The notes under the pieces were generated by a model. That model saw nothing but the letters and a program-made list of their open reading frames with translations. It did not search any database and was not told where the DNA came from. A stretch of 64,000 nt of DNA from Siphonodentalium dalli (lineage: Eukaryota; Mollusca; Scaphopoda; Gadilida; Siphonodentaliidae): contig CP136063.1 in NCBI GenBank assembly GCA_032622095.1, positions 89,071,980 to 89,135,979 on the forward strand. The letters run 5' to 3'. Positions 12,050 to 23,468 of the stretch are shown here, piece after piece. Within the stretch, counting starts at the first letter, position 1; every line of letters begins with the position of its first letter. A program made the position numbers and the translations under genes.

Positions 12050-12222
12050 TAGAGTAATGGCCAAAATAATTGATTCCATAACCACAGCAGAATGCTGTTC
12101 ATCAGAAAGCTCTCACTGAGAGCTTTCCGATGAATGGAAACAAGCCATATTTCCGACTAAATCCTGAAAAGTTACCCATAATTCTGCTGTAGTTAAGGAG
12201 TCGATTATTTAGGGCATTACTG
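12050..12222. mobile_element. Family A palindromic MITE, degenerate copy
   Basis: The right half is intact (GAGAGCTTTCCGATGAATGG ... GGGCATTACTGT); the left half is shortened. The 125 bp to its right (12223-12350) also follow the family A copy at 52312, so this is part of a larger shared repeat. A stray right end (GTCGATTATTTAGGACATTACTGTA) occurs at 12357-12382. Confidence 0.75.
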
Positions 12223-12509
12223 TAATTGCTATGTCATATGTTATGGATTGAAATGACATGCACTATCTTTGTCTGTCAATGCAGCATGTTATTACCTAAT
12301 TATATGACATCCCCGTCTTCCACAGTTATGACATGTTATTTGATAAAATAATATGGAGTCGATTATTTAGGACATTACTGTATATAATCATGATTGGCAG
12401 CATTGAATACAGTTTTTCTGCTGCTTGGGCTCTTGGTTTCTAGTTTGCAAAATCATCTCATTCTTGTCATTTCAAAGGGTGTGAGTGCAACATATTTCAG
12501 AATTGTTAA

Positions 12510-12750
12510 TTAACCCTTTGAGTGCCAGGGGCCGATCTCATCGGCCCTAAACCTACAATATAAGTCTGTTAAAGAATATAAGAATAAATTATTAAAATTG
12601 TAAAAAATTGTAAAAAAAACAAAATTGTTAGGCCAATGCATTCTCTTATATATGCGAGGCGACCTATGGTCGACTTGCATATATAAGAGAATGCATTGGC
12701 ACAGGGTATATGGGTTGATACAAAAATCGACCTGGCACTCAAAGGGTTAA
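12510..12750. mobile_element. Family C piggyBac-like MITE with hairpin (GAGTGCC subtype)
   Basis: TTAACCCTTTGAGTGCCAGG at the left is mirrored by CCTGGCACTCAAAGGGTTAA at the right. TTAA termini followed by CCCTTT are characteristic of piggyBac-type ends. A GGGGCCGATCTCATCGGCCC palindrome lies next to the left end. A ~69-nt hairpin (12632-12700, arms GCCAATGCATTCTCTTATAT...) lies within. Nearly identical to 19287-19520. Confidence 0.85.
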
Positions 12751-12816
12751 TCAAATTTTGGGTTATATCCCACCCCTCCTCCCAACTCATCAAAACCCTG
12801 CAACTACATCACCGAA

Positions 12817-12961
12817 AACGATTGATTTGCTGTGTAAGGTAATTTGACCGACGGAGATTGAGGTTTTGATTTCGACTGACATCCTATGTTGACATATAGT
12901 AGAGTTACATACAGCCCACGTGGCCGATCTATTGACAGATATAGTCGCTTGTGTCCTGTGA
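12817..12961 (+). repeat. Third copy of GTTACAT...GTGGCCGAT repeat
   Basis: Matches 11245-11390 through GATTGATTTGC, TTTGACCGACGGAGATTGAGG and GTGGCCGATCTATTGACAGA. Confidence 0.65.
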
Positions 12962-13285
12962 TTGTCCCTGGTGCGTGACATGTTTGATAGTTGCTATTTA
13001 CCGATATACACATTAGAGCTGCTACACTATATTCTATTGATCACCTGATGTGCACTTTAAAAGGGAAGATCCCATATGAATAAGGCCAATAGAACTAATG
13101 AATTCTATTCAAAACTGAAAATGGTTCCGGCCGTTACTTTATAAAATATATATTACAATTCTTCCGCCGGATATCTTGCTATTCAAAGCTACAGAACCAG
13201 ATTATGTGAATTACATACGTGTAGTGTACTACAGTAAACAAGCATACCATGTGGAATAAGGGCAAGGGCACGGTGATAGGGAGTT

Positions 13286-14027
13286 TGGTGGGAGATAGAT
13301 CATGCCATGAACCTCGACTCTGGCTAACACCCGTAGAGATCATACAGTAATGCTCTAATTAATCGACCCCTTAACCACAGCAGAATTATGGGTAACTTTT
13401 CAGGATTTAGTCGGAAATATGGCTTGTTGCCATTCATCGGAAAGCTCTCGGGGAGAGCTTTCCGATGAATGGCAACAAGCCATATTTCCGACTAAATCCT
13501 GAAAAGTTACCCATAATTCTGCTGTGGTTAAGGGGTCGATTAATTAGAGCATTACTGTATTCTACCAGTACAAAAACTTGGAACTTTTTGAAGTTTTAAC
13601 AGGGAATCTTATAAAGTCGAAAAAATAACGCAGAGAATATATTTCTTAGTTATTATCTGTTCCTTAATAAGGTACTTCACTGCAGGTGAAGATCCCAACT
13701 AGAAATTTCATGATTTAAGTGAATGTGTGAGAAATTTAGCTTTGTATCGCTTACAATTATGGAATTTTTCCTGGGTAATTAATTCGATGTTTTATTGCGA
13801 TATCGGCTCACAAAAGTCAGAAAAAACTGATAATTTGGAGTGGGGATATTCACCTACAGTGCAGTACATTATTTTAAAGGAAAAGATAACATCTAAGAAA
13901 TATATCCCCCGCATTATGTTTTTGACTTTATAAGGTTCTCTGTCAAAAGTTTTTCTACTGGTGAAATATGATCTCTACGGGCGTTAGCCAGAGTAGAGGT
14001 TCATGGCATGATCTAGGTGGGAGGGTG
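13286..14027. repeat. Foldback with ~55-bp inverted ends enclosing a family A MITE
   Basis: GATCATGCCATGAACCTCGA ... CTAACACCCGTAGAGATCAT (13298-13345) is mirrored at 13966-14018 (ATGATCTCTACGGGCGTTAG ... GGTTCATGGCATGATC). Family A sits immediately inside the left end. Between 13560 and 13965 is AT-rich sequence without a recognised gene. Confidence 0.75.
13344..13559. mobile_element. Family A MITE, near-perfect palindrome (best copy)
   Basis: A 216-bp near-perfect palindrome, ACAGTAATGCTCTAATTAAT ... ending GAGCATTACTGT, with the centre at CTCTCGGGGAGAG. Flanked by TA on both sides once the ends are read as CAGTAATG...CATTACTG, compatible with a TA target-site duplication as in Tc1/mariner-type elements. 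Non-coding. Confidence 0.9.
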
Positions 14028-14582
14028 CCTCATAATTTTTATCAACATTTGGAATTGGAACAGAATGTCCTGATACTATTAAAGATCAATATTTATCTTA
14101 AAATGTGTTGTTTTTAAATAAAAAGCTGAAAAATGTCCTATATTTTGTTGAAGTTTAAAGTGAAATGCCCTCAGTTGGAACATTTCCAACCATAGTTGGT
14201 GGAGAAGTAGAAATTAAATGAATTTCTAAGGAGTATACAGAGTATATAGAAATAGGTTGTTTGTTGAACTTATTGTCTGAACAATTCCCTCCAATAGATA
14301 TGAATCCTTCAGCACGTGTATTATCTTTTCTTCGGACTGTTGTCTGCTAATTTATCATGAATACCCCCTCCAAATAAATAATAGACTGTTCCAATGTATA
14401 ATTTTATAATTTAGTGGGAGAATCTATTTAGTATAGAAAGGGGTAACACAGAGTGATATAGATCAGCTTTGAATTTGAATACAGATTTTAGGATGAGGAC
14501 CATCCTTGCCTCATATTCCTTACATATTTATCAGTTTGAAGTTGCTAAAACCACCCTATTCTTGACATTTATAAGGCCATAG
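14028..14582. other. No recognised feature
   Basis: AT-rich sequence, no exon or repeat match noticed. Confidence 0.4.
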
Positions 14583-15009
14583 TTAATGAAAGGCCCATTT
14601 AATTTTCGAGTCACGATTATTTGTTTATAGTGCCTTGATATACAGTTTTAATAACAATCTATGGCATAAAATATGATTAAAATACTATAATTCATCACCA
14701 TTTGGAATGTCTGTGTCTCATAAGGTGCCCATATAGTAACAGAAAATAGCTGAAATCATAGAAACATTCTCCCCGTTGGCTAACAGAATTCGAACTAAGA
14801 TATAGAGTCATTCCCCTTGCATTGAAAATAATAGACTTTGCTGTACAGAAAACACGTCTGTACTCAACAAAAACAACAAGTTCACAGTTTATTACACCGG
14901 ATAAGTTGATAATACAATGTTTTGGAGCTTCCTCTTTCAAATGGTATATACTATGGCATATATTTTATATAATGTGATCTGGGGGTTCAAAAATTAAGTG
15001 GGCCTTTAA
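14583..15009. mobile_element. Family G MITE-like element, full length
   Basis: Begins AAAGGCCCATTTAATTTTCG and ends AAAAATTAAGTGGGCCTTTAA, so the ends are short inverted repeats with nearby TTAA. Shares its middle with the copy ending near 10752. Non-coding. Confidence 0.7.
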
Positions 15010-16916
15010 TTGTATGTTTTGTGTCAATTGCCGCATTTTCTTTTCTGGCAAAAAATAATAACGCATTTGATTAATTATTGGCACAATTAATGTACAATTC
15101 TATTGCAGTGTTCTCCTGTTAAAATTCTGATAGGAACATTTACCCTTTATTAAGTTAGTCTATGAGTCCCTAAATTCATGCTTCATTTGCATAAAATGAA
15201 TGTAAACAAGATTGGTAGTAATATTTATATTATTATAATTTCATTTTATTATATAAGTAACTTCAGAAACCTATCAAGAATAATTAATAATCACCGCACT
15301 TTTCATTAGATTCTCAGAATTGAGGATGACACTATTTAAACATTAAAGAATTGCTGTCCTGATGAATACATGTACAACAAAACACTATCGGAAAGCCACC
15401 CCTATTATGATCACAATTATCCAAGTCAAATAACAATCGCGTAATAAATAAGCCGAGAAATAAATAAATAATACCCCCACCGGTTGTCCGGCAATCTCCG
15501 TGACAAAACCTCACATGACGTCAAATGAGTAGACTAATTAAAAACACAGAATCGTAGTCGGAGTTAATTGTGTCTACCTATATCACGTCATCTGAGTGGT
15601 GATGTAAAATGCGTGTGAGTGTAAAGGACTTACTGCTGGGCATGTCAATAACATTGTGTATCCGCGGTGAATTTTCTTCGCCCAGTGAGTTTTCTTCACT
15701 TGTGATTTGTCATAAGTGCTGTTTGGTAAAGTTATTATTTTGACAAAAATATATATGGCTGATTGAGCGGGGTAGATAACACTGTCGTGTCAAAAATAAA
15801 GCTTATAAAAACATGAGCCGACATGTGAACTCTATTCAAGTGCGTGTTCACGATGTTGTTTTAATTTTCCATATATATGCCCTGAGTGTCCCATATATTC
15901 ACAATGCCAAATAAATGAAGTGTTTTCGGCAGTGGCTGGTATAGTGACTCTCAATTCGGTATAATTCTACATTAATTTCCAAACGATGTTCGTTTACGTG
16001 ACATTTGGCGGGATTTCTGTGAGAAACCCGTTGGGCAAAATCAGTAACTACTAAAGTGGTGGCTGACGAAATGGTCCAGAATTTGTTCCGTTTTCTTCGG
16101 GAAAAAAAAATGTTTTGAGCACAACGTGAATAAACTTAGCCCCAACAGTGACTACCGACGACAACTCTGAAGAGACGCAACACCCAAATTAAACAAACCG
16201 ACCACCGACAAGAATGCCATCCCATGAAAAACGTCAACTCCCTTAAAGAATAAAAATTTGCCGGAGTGTCCAGTCATGAGTATATACAATCGAACCTATC
16301 GCTAAAAAGCGAATGCATATACCAAATAAAGAGCGTTTAATTTTACGAGTCGGGCATGGTTACAAATACATAAAACTGCAGTTAAAGTGGGAGTATATTG
16401 ATGAATAATTTAGTACATATTCACGATGACAACTATTGTAAATCGAGTCCCCACTTTCCTTCACCATGACTCAATAAAGAGCATTCCATGTTATTAGTGT
16501 ATTCCTGATATGGTGCGAATAAAAACCGTTCAATAAAGCGGAAATTGCTATGACTTTGACGGGTATTTAAAGTATATATATATCGAAAGTTTGTGTACAT
16601 GTATTTACGTGTATTGATTTAATTAGTAAATATTCACTATTCTAATAAGTCAAGTCCTCATTTTCATTTACCATGAAGCAATAAAGAGCGTCATGTGACC
16701 GGACCGACCAGTGATCATGTGACTTCAATCACGTGACTTCGTCTACAACATACTAGATAATATCTTTGGCATTCTTCGGAATTTTTTATAAACAAAAATT
16801 AGCGATCAAACACAAGATTATTTGGGCAAATTTGACATTTTAATTATATAATATAGGTATATGGAAAGAAAATACTAAAAAAAATTCAGAATTATATTCC
16901 TTTAACTAAATTAACC
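15010..16916. promoter_or_regulatory. Repeat-poor block upstream of exon 1; possible regulatory region
   Basis: The longest stretch in the left third without an obvious MITE. It contains a CRE-type TGACGTCA (15516-15523), TCACGTGAC near 16730 and CATGTGAC twice (16692, 16714). Two degraded direct copies of a ~95-bp segment ending CCATGA(C/A)(T/G)CAATAAAGAGC (about 16400-16495 and 16610-16690) are present, with further CAATAAAG echoes at 16323 and 16532. It precedes the gene's first visible exon by 1.6-3.5 kb. No TATA box or start site can be assigned; the promoter reading is inference. Confidence 0.25.
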
Positions 16917-16924
16917 ATGGCCTA

Positions 16925-17381
16925 CAAGCCTGAGTTTAGTGTGCCTGTCATTTGCAGAATGAGGTCCCCAGAGGGTGAATTTAATGACGCTATCCCGCAT
17001 AGTGGGCTAGCATCACTAAATTCACCCTCTGGGGACTTCATTCTGCTCAGGCCTCATCTTCTCTGGAAATTTATTTTATTATCAAATTTCTATTGAAACT
17101 TCTTCACATAGATTCTATTTCTTTTTTAGTTTAGTTTCTCTATATCACCAAATTGGTAGACAACACATTGCATAATCGAAGTTCCCAATGGGTGAACATC
17201 AAAATATTCACCAATTGGGAACTTCAATCTGAGTCTTTGTCTCCCATAGCATTTGAGGCCATGCAGAATGAGGTCCTCAGAGGGCGAATTTGGTGATGCT
17301 AGCCTGCTATGTGGGATAGCGTCCTAAATTCACCCTCTGGGGACCTAATTCTGCAAATGACAGACACTATAATCAGACTTG
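16925..17381. mobile_element. Family B hAT-like MITE with perfect 8-bp TSD
   Basis: Begins CAAGCCTGAGTTTAGTGTGC and ends CACTATAATCAGACTTG. Flanked by ATGGCCTA on both sides (16917-16924 and 17382-17389). The interior is made of inverted copies of GCAGAATGAGGTCCCCAGAG + GGTGAATTT. An 8-bp duplication is typical of hAT transposition. No transposase frame. Confidence 0.85.
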
Positions 17382-17501
17382 ATGGCCTAAGGGTGTATGT
17401 ATTATATATTGTTTGTATCATATTTTTTGAGATATATAAACCACATGTGGTACAATTTTAGGCTATATTAAATGCTGTTGTCATTCTAATGGTTTGGACC
17501 A

Positions 17502-17833
17502 TGCAAGCCTGTATATAGTGTGTCTGACATTTGCAGAATGACCTCATTCTGCTTAGGCCTCATCTCCTGGGAAGTATCTATAGTCTCATATTAACATTGT
17601 TTTTAGTGACTTTTTCCCTTCTGTTCAGTTCTATAATCCTCTAGTTTGCAGAATGTGTTAATTTGGGAACTTAAATATGATTCTAGTTCTCCCATAGCAG
17701 TTGAGGCTTAAGCAGAATGAGGTTCCCAGAGGGTGAATTTGGTGACGACAGCTCGCCATGTGGAATAGCATCATTAAATTCACCCTCTGGTGACCTCATT
17801 CTGCAAATGTCAGACACATTATATCCATGCATG
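17502..17833. mobile_element. Family B MITE, internally deleted
   Basis: Starts CAAGCCTGTATATAGTGTGT and contains CCTCATTCTGCAAATGTCAGACACA near its right end; the outermost right terminus is degraded. The left inner arm is deleted (GCAGAATGACCTCATTCTGC). Confidence 0.75.
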
Positions 17834-17873
17834 GAATCATGATTATACCTTTAATTAGATAACATGGACCATA

Positions 17874-18001
17874 TACAGTAATGCCCTAAGTAATCGACTC
17901 CATAACCACAGCAGAATTATGGGTAACTTTTCAGGATTACTCGGAAATATGGCTTGTTGCCATTCATCGGAAAGCTCTTGATTACTTAGGGCATTACTGT
18001 A
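17874..18001. mobile_element. Family A MITE, centre deleted
   Basis: The left half is intact up to CATCGGAAAGCTC, then jumps to the outer right end TTGATTACTTAGGGCATTACTGTA. TA is at both ends. Confidence 0.8.
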
Positions 18002-18555
18002 TATCCACGCTTGGAACCAAGATTACACCTTTAATTAAATAACATGGACCATATATTTATGCAGCAAATTTATTGAAAGGTTGTGAGTTCAAATGTGAAC
18101 TTGTGACTCAAAGAAACCCAAGATTAGAAACTAAACGTCTCCTAAATGGCCACTTTAGAGTTCTTTCAAATAACTATTAGGTTATATCAGTAGACTGTAT
18201 CACCATTGAAAAATCGCGGTATATTCCTTTATCCCGACACCAAACATTCAGGGATACTCATTTGTACAGTGTAGCTTAATATTTGTTCCATAGTTTGAAA
18301 GCAAACAATAAGATTAGTAATTATGCCATGGTAGAAATTAAGTACCGTTGCGCCTATGCCTACCTATGGATATTGAATGTGTAGATATTTAATGTCTCTG
18401 ACATTGTGAGTGTAATAGTTCAATACTGTATTCACTCAGGGCATTCACTTATCTGTTACTGGTTTCTAATATGTTCGTGTGCTCTTGGATATAGACACTA
18501 TGGTTGTGTGACATTCATGATGACACAGGATTTAATGTTTTTTCGTGCTTTCTAG

Positions 18556-18610
18556 GACTTGGGATTTTTTTGCCAATATGGCAAAGTTTAGTGAGGGTGG
18601 TAAAACCCTG
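18556..18610 (+). CDS. RGS22: RGS22-like exon 1, copy a (5'UTR end plus start codon)
   Basis: A pyrimidine-rich acceptor ending ttctag at 18555 precedes a 22-base leader and an ATG at 18578 in good context (A at -3, G at +4). The exon encodes MAKFSEGGKTL and ends exactly at a GTGAGT donor at 18611, phase 0. Phase 0 matches E2, giving the join KTL-EDFLATDD, which resembles the N-terminus of RGS22 proteins. Because it has a 3' acceptor, at least one untranslated exon should lie upstream. A near-identical copy sits 541 bp downstream. The assignment to RGS22 rests on phase, orientation and the shape of the join, not on strong similarity, since only 11 codons are available. Confidence 0.55.
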
Positions 18611-19098
18611 GTGAGTTTTCATCATGTTCCATCCAAAAGTTTTCATACTGTTTAATGTTGTAAAATCAGACTAAATACCCCTGGTTGATTTCAGCTGTGC
18701 TGAGTGTGATCATGTAATTATTTAAAGACGTATTGTGCGCTACTATGTTAGTGAATAATCCTGATGAGAATCAGGGATGTCAGGAATATAAGGCCATATT
18801 TATGAGTCATTGTATGAATGTTGGTAAAAATTGGTGAGTTTTTATCATGTTGAATCGAGTTTTTCATAGCGTTGATAAAATTAAACATTGTCTGGTGTGT
18901 TGAATTTGATTCCCTCGGTTGATCGGCATATCAGTAGTGCTCAGTTTATGACTGCTTGTAAACATTTAAAGTTGTATTCAGGGTTCCAGACCCCCAGTTG
19001 CAACAACAACAACATACAAAATCTCAGTTTTTGCTTTGTTCACTATATAGTGCGACATTCATGTTGACACAGGATTTAATTTTTTTCGTGCTTTCTAG

Positions 19099-19151
19099 GA
19101 CTTGGATTTTTTGCCAATATGGCAAAGTTTAGTGAGGGTGATAAAACCCTG
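19099..19151 (+). CDS. RGS22: RGS22-like exon 1, copy b (duplicate start exon)
   Basis: Second copy of the start exon with the same ttctag acceptor, the same ATG context (ATG at 19119) and the same GTGAGT donor at 19152. It encodes MAKFSEGDKTL, one residue different from copy a (Gly to Asp). Splice sites and reading frame are both intact, so either copy could supply the start codon. If both were spliced into one mRNA the leader of copy b would be translated between them (18 codons plus one base, frame not preserved), so mutually exclusive use is more likely. It may equally be an unused duplicate. Confidence 0.45.
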
Positions 19152-19286
19152 GTGAGTTTTCATCATGTTCAATCCAAAAGTTTTCCTACTGTAATGTTGT
19201 AAAATCAGACTATATCATAGTTACATGTCGTCCGATAAATACCTCTGGTTGATATCAGCTGTGCTCAGTTGTGATAATGTAAATGT

Positions 19287-19520
19287 TTAACCCTTTGAGT
19301 GCCAGGGGCCGATCTCATCGGCCCTAAAACTACAAAATAAGTCTGTTAAAGAATATAAGAATATATTATTAAAATTGTAAAAAAAAATAAAAAATTGTTA
19401 GGCCAATGCATTCTCTTATATATGCGAGGCGACCTATGGTCGACTCGCATATATAAGAGAATGCATTGGCACAGGGCATATGGGTTGATACAAAAATTTA
19501 CCTGGCACTCAAATGTTTAA
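19287..19520. mobile_element. Family C piggyBac-like MITE with hairpin (GAGTGCC subtype)
   Basis: Same structure as 12510-12750: TTAACCCTTTGAGTGCCAGG left, CCTGGCACTCAAATGTTTAA right, and a ~69-nt hairpin at 19402-19470. Inserted in the exon 1 duplication. Confidence 0.85.
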
Positions 19521-19839
19521 TGACATATTGTGCACTTATTTTAGTGAATAATCCTGATGAGAATCAGGAATATAAGACCATAGTTATGACTCACTTTATG
19601 AATGTTTATAAACATTGTTGAGTTTTATCATGTTGAATAGAGTTTTTCATAGTGTTGATCAAACTAAAACATAGTCCGGTGTCCTGTATTTATTTGATAC
19701 CCTCAGTTGATCCGTATACCAGTTGTGGTCAGTGTATGATCATGTAAATATTTAAAGACGTATGATGTGCGGTTAGTGAATTACCTTGTTGAGAATGTAG
19801 CCAGGCACTGTGCCAACTGGAAGAATATGACAATCATAT

Positions 19840-20656
19840 ATAGGGCCCTGCTAATCGATTCGATGCGATTTGAAGTCGTATGTCTGATTCGATTCATTTC
19901 GAAATCGGCTACCATGATTTGCATTTCGTCGGATCTTAGGTGACAGGTGCATTTCCATGCTTTCTACAGACCACAATGCTCTTACGAGAAAATAAAATTC
20001 ACTATAATAATGTAGTAATTGACTTAAACGTACACACGTACCATTATGTATGATGGCAGGACATGTAATGATATCACCAACTAATCTATAACTAGTTGAC
20101 CCAACTGTAAGAATGACATAAGTGAACAACAAAATTACCATACAAGGCTGTGTGCTAGTGTCGTTCCAGTAATCATGGGAATTCCATAACACACATGTAT
20201 GCCAGATTTTAGATCTTTGTTTGATTTGCGTAAATGCGAGTCTGAATCTAGGTCCTGAGTATTTTTGTAAACATTGTCTGGTAAGTCTGTCAGTTCAAGC
20301 TACAGACAACACATGCATCACAAGTGTAGCGAAAAATAATGCGCTATTCAACAAAATGAAACGCAAAACATATCATGCAGTGCGCTTGTCCGTATTTACG
20401 TCGACATTGGTTCTCTCATGCATGTATGCTCTTATCTGTACTCAACAGTAAATGCATAATCTACGCATATTGGACTACATCGATGATCACCAGGCGGTTT
20501 TCGCCAGGCAATTTTAGGTGTTTCTTCGAAGTTCTATGTATTTGAACTCGATTGGCTCAGTAACATTATGATTAGATTTGATTCGATTTCGAATCGTTTG
20601 CTTGATTCGATTCGAGATTCGATTCGAAATGAAAGCAACCAATTCGCAGGACCCTA
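19840..20656. mobile_element. Family K hAT-like foldback, copy 2, with 8-bp TSD
   Basis: Begins ATAGGGCCCTGCTAATCGAT and ends ATTCGCAGGACCCTA. Flanked by AATCATAT on both sides (19832-19839 and 20657-20664). Subterminal GATTCGA motifs recur near both ends, as in hAT elements. Open frames of 113 codons (-) and 76 codons (+) lie inside but show no transposase motif I recognise. Confidence 0.8.
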
Positions 20657-20823
20657 AATCATATGAACCATGGATACTGGACATTATATTAATTTAAATT
20701 CGTAAATAGGTTGTAACATTTTCATCTAAAATAAGAAAATATCTCCAGCTAAATATTCATGATGATATAGCTAGTTTTTAATTATTATTAATTTATATAT
20801 TATTTTTTTAAACCTTTTTCAAA

Positions 20824-21605
20824 CAAGCCGGAATTTAGTGTGTCTGACATTTGCAGAATGGGGTCGCCGGAGGGTGAATTTTGTGATTATCCCCCACAGT
20901 GGGCTATTGTCACCAAATTCACCCTCTAGGGATCTCATTCTGCTTAGGCCTTAACTGCTATGGGAGATCTAGGATCAGATTGAAGTTCTCTAATTGTATT
21001 TGGTGTTGTTCATCCATCAGTCACCCATTAACCCTTTGGAGAGTATCTGTAACGTCATATACAAGACGTCATGAGTAAATTTAACGTCAACGTCATAGCA
21101 ATAATTATTAACAAGTTCGGGTCAAAAGGGTCCAATAATTCGTTTTAATTTATGTGCATTTTTTGTTAACGTGTGTTATCATAATCGATTGCACTTATAC
21201 ATTCGGGACATTATATTAATCAAAATAAGTCCTATACAAATCATTTATAAATCATATGATTTATTGAAGTTATGTCTACATCAAATAACACTTCCTGAAA
21301 CGACATATATGTCGTTCTACTCCTCAACCGATAGACGACATATATGTCGTTCTACTCGCCAAATGGTTAACCTTGATTATGCAATTTATCTTCTGCAAAT
21401 TAGGGGATATACAAACTCAACAGAAGGGAAAAAGTAACTAAAAATAAATTTAATTTGAGACTATATGTACTTCCCAGAAGATGAGGCCAAAGCAGAATGA
21501 GATCCCCAGAGGGTGAATTTGGTGATGCTAACCCACCATGCGGGATAGCATTACTAAATTCACCCTGGACCTCATTCTGCAAATGTCACACTAAATTCAG
21601 GCTTG
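20824..21605. mobile_element. Family B hAT-like MITE with 8-bp TSD, split by a family C insertion
   Basis: Begins CAAGCCGGAATTTAGTGTGT and ends ACACTAAATTCAGGCTTG. Flanked by TTTTCAAA on both sides (20816-20823 and 21606-21613). The sequence between 21028 and 21370 is absent from other B copies and is itself TTAA-bounded. Confidence 0.85.
21028..21370. mobile_element. Family C-like piggyBac MITE nested in family B
   Basis: TTAACCCTTTGGAGAG at the left and CTCGCCAAATGGTTAA at the right. It includes the 14-bp palindrome CGACATATATGTCG twice in direct repeat (near 21301 and 21333), each followed by TTCTACTC. The uninterrupted family B relative at 24640-24670 reads CACCCATTATTCACC at this point, showing the insertion site. 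Confidence 0.75.
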
Positions 21606-22042
21606 TTTTCAAAATGACTTGAAAGAACCCGTCTCTGATCCTAAAATGGTCCAAGCCTCACCCAATTTGTATGCCCCCTTCATTTAGAAACTGGGCTACA
21701 CCACTGGACCTCCTACGCAGAGGATTATGGTATTTAATCTTCAGAAGTATGTGACATTATCCAATTGAAGTCAGACTATATAGTCACTTGGAATGGTGGA
21801 TTATCGAGGGCATTAACATGGATTAATTATATAATATCAAGTGATAGTATACTAACATACTACTAGTATACTTATTGATTTTTAGCTCACACAAGTGTGT
21901 CGGATTCTATGCATATTGTCATTGAGGCTCTCCACAATGGTTTGCTTTCTATAAAATGGATTCGTAAATTAAATACCCTGCTGTACTATGGCAATACTTT
22001 TTTGAGTCATTTAGCTGAGCTGCAATTGTTACAAGATCAATG

Positions 22043-22255
22043 TACAGTAATTCCCTAAATAATCGACTCCTTAACCATAGCAGAATTATGGGTAATTTTT
22101 CAGGTTTAGCGGAAATATGGTTTGTTGCTATTCATTGGAAAGCTCTCATTGAGAGCTTTCCGATGAATGGCAACAAGCCATATTTCCGACTAAATCCTGA
22201 AAAATACCCATAATTCTGCTGTGATTAAGGAGTCGATTATTTAGGGCATTACTGC
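22043..22255. mobile_element. Family A MITE, full length
   Basis: TACAGTAATTCCCTAAATAATCG at the left and its inverse at the right; centre AGCTCTCATTGAGAGCT. Confidence 0.85.
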
Positions 22256-22998
22256 ATGTAGCTAACCAATGCAGATCCCAGTCTGTACCTGTATGGGTGT
22301 GCTGGCGACATCTGAAGACCTAAATACAAGCATGTTGTAAATGTAAGAAATGGTTGAGAATAAATACTACAGGTGATATTTTGGGCTGACTTGTTGTATA
22401 CTGACGCCCTCCTCCCCTATGCCCACACGCATGTATAGATTTTCATTTCTTATAAATTTTCACGACGTATCAGATTTCAATTAACTTCAGTTAGTATATC
22501 ACTTGCCCCTCGATTCCCCATGTTCTAAGAAACATTCTGAATCGAGACAAACCAGCTAATCGCCATGACAAGTCTCATCTATGCGTATTAAAAATTAACA
22601 CTCTCCACAGTCAACTGAACTCATGGTGATTTTTATTCCCAAAATTTGCGGAGAATTGCCAATATTTCGTGCGAACTGTTCGTAGTGATAAGCAAAAATG
22701 AGTTCTCGCGTCTTTGGCGCATTGTAGGGATGTGCAACTAATAACTATATAATAACTAACAGTCTAGATTGTTTGTTTAACTTATGAGGGTGCCACCCCC
22801 TTGGTACGTAGGTTTCATAACCCTCTGTTAAAATTTTGATTATTTTCCATACCAAATGACATTTTGATATAATTCAGTGTAAAAGCTTTTGATATGTAAA
22901 GTTTTAGAAATTACTCCAGCAAAGGTGTGAACACTATGTTATTCACACAATTAGAAATTTGAAGTTCAAATTTAAGTTTTACATATAACATGAAGACC
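22256..22998. other. Intron, no recognised feature
   Basis: AT-rich intron between family A copies; no exon or repeat recognised. Confidence 0.4.
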
Positions 22999-23200
22999 AC
23001 AGTAATGCCCTAAATAATCGACTCCTTAACCACAGCAGAATTATGGGTAACTTTTTAGGATTTAGTTGGAAATATGGCTTGTTGCCACTCAGTGAGAGCT
23101 TTCCGATGAATGGCAACAAGCCATATTTCCAACTAAATCCTAAAAAGTTACCCATAATTCTGCTGTGGTTAAGGAGTTGATTATTTAGGGAATTACTGTA
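22999..23200. mobile_element. Family A MITE, full length
   Basis: ACAGTAATGCCCTAAATAAT at the left, TTATTTAGGGAATTACTGTA at the right. A few bases missing at the centre. Confidence 0.85.
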
Positions 23201-23468
23201 ATTGATTTACTTCCCACCCAATCACCCCGCAGGTTGGAAGAACTTTCTTGGCAGAGTATTGGGTCGCCAGAATAAGAAAGTGTTATTTGAATGGTCCGCT
23301 GTGGGGTATACCTCATGGTTAGCCAAGGGGAGCGATTTTTTATTGGCTGATTTTTGCTCCGCGTCACTAGGAGCGAGTCGATTATTGCCGAAATGGATAT
23401 TTCATAACGTAAATCAATTAGTTGATTGTTATTATTGTAAAATTGCTAAGTATCTATTTCATATTTTC

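Larger units (their letters stand above)
18505..19790 (+). repeat. Tandem segmental duplication carrying exon 1
   Basis: An A-B-A'-B' arrangement. A (about 18505-18720) and A' (about 19045-19275) share acceptor, exon 1, donor and about 100 bp of intron. B (about 18770-18960) and B' (about 19545-19780) share GAATAATCCTGATGAGAATCAGG-type and TGTTGAAT(C/A)GAGTTTTTCATAG sequence. Within B a GGTGAGTTTTTATCATGTTG segment resembles the donor side of A, so B may be an older, decayed relative. A family C MITE is inserted between A' and B'. Confidence 0.75.
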
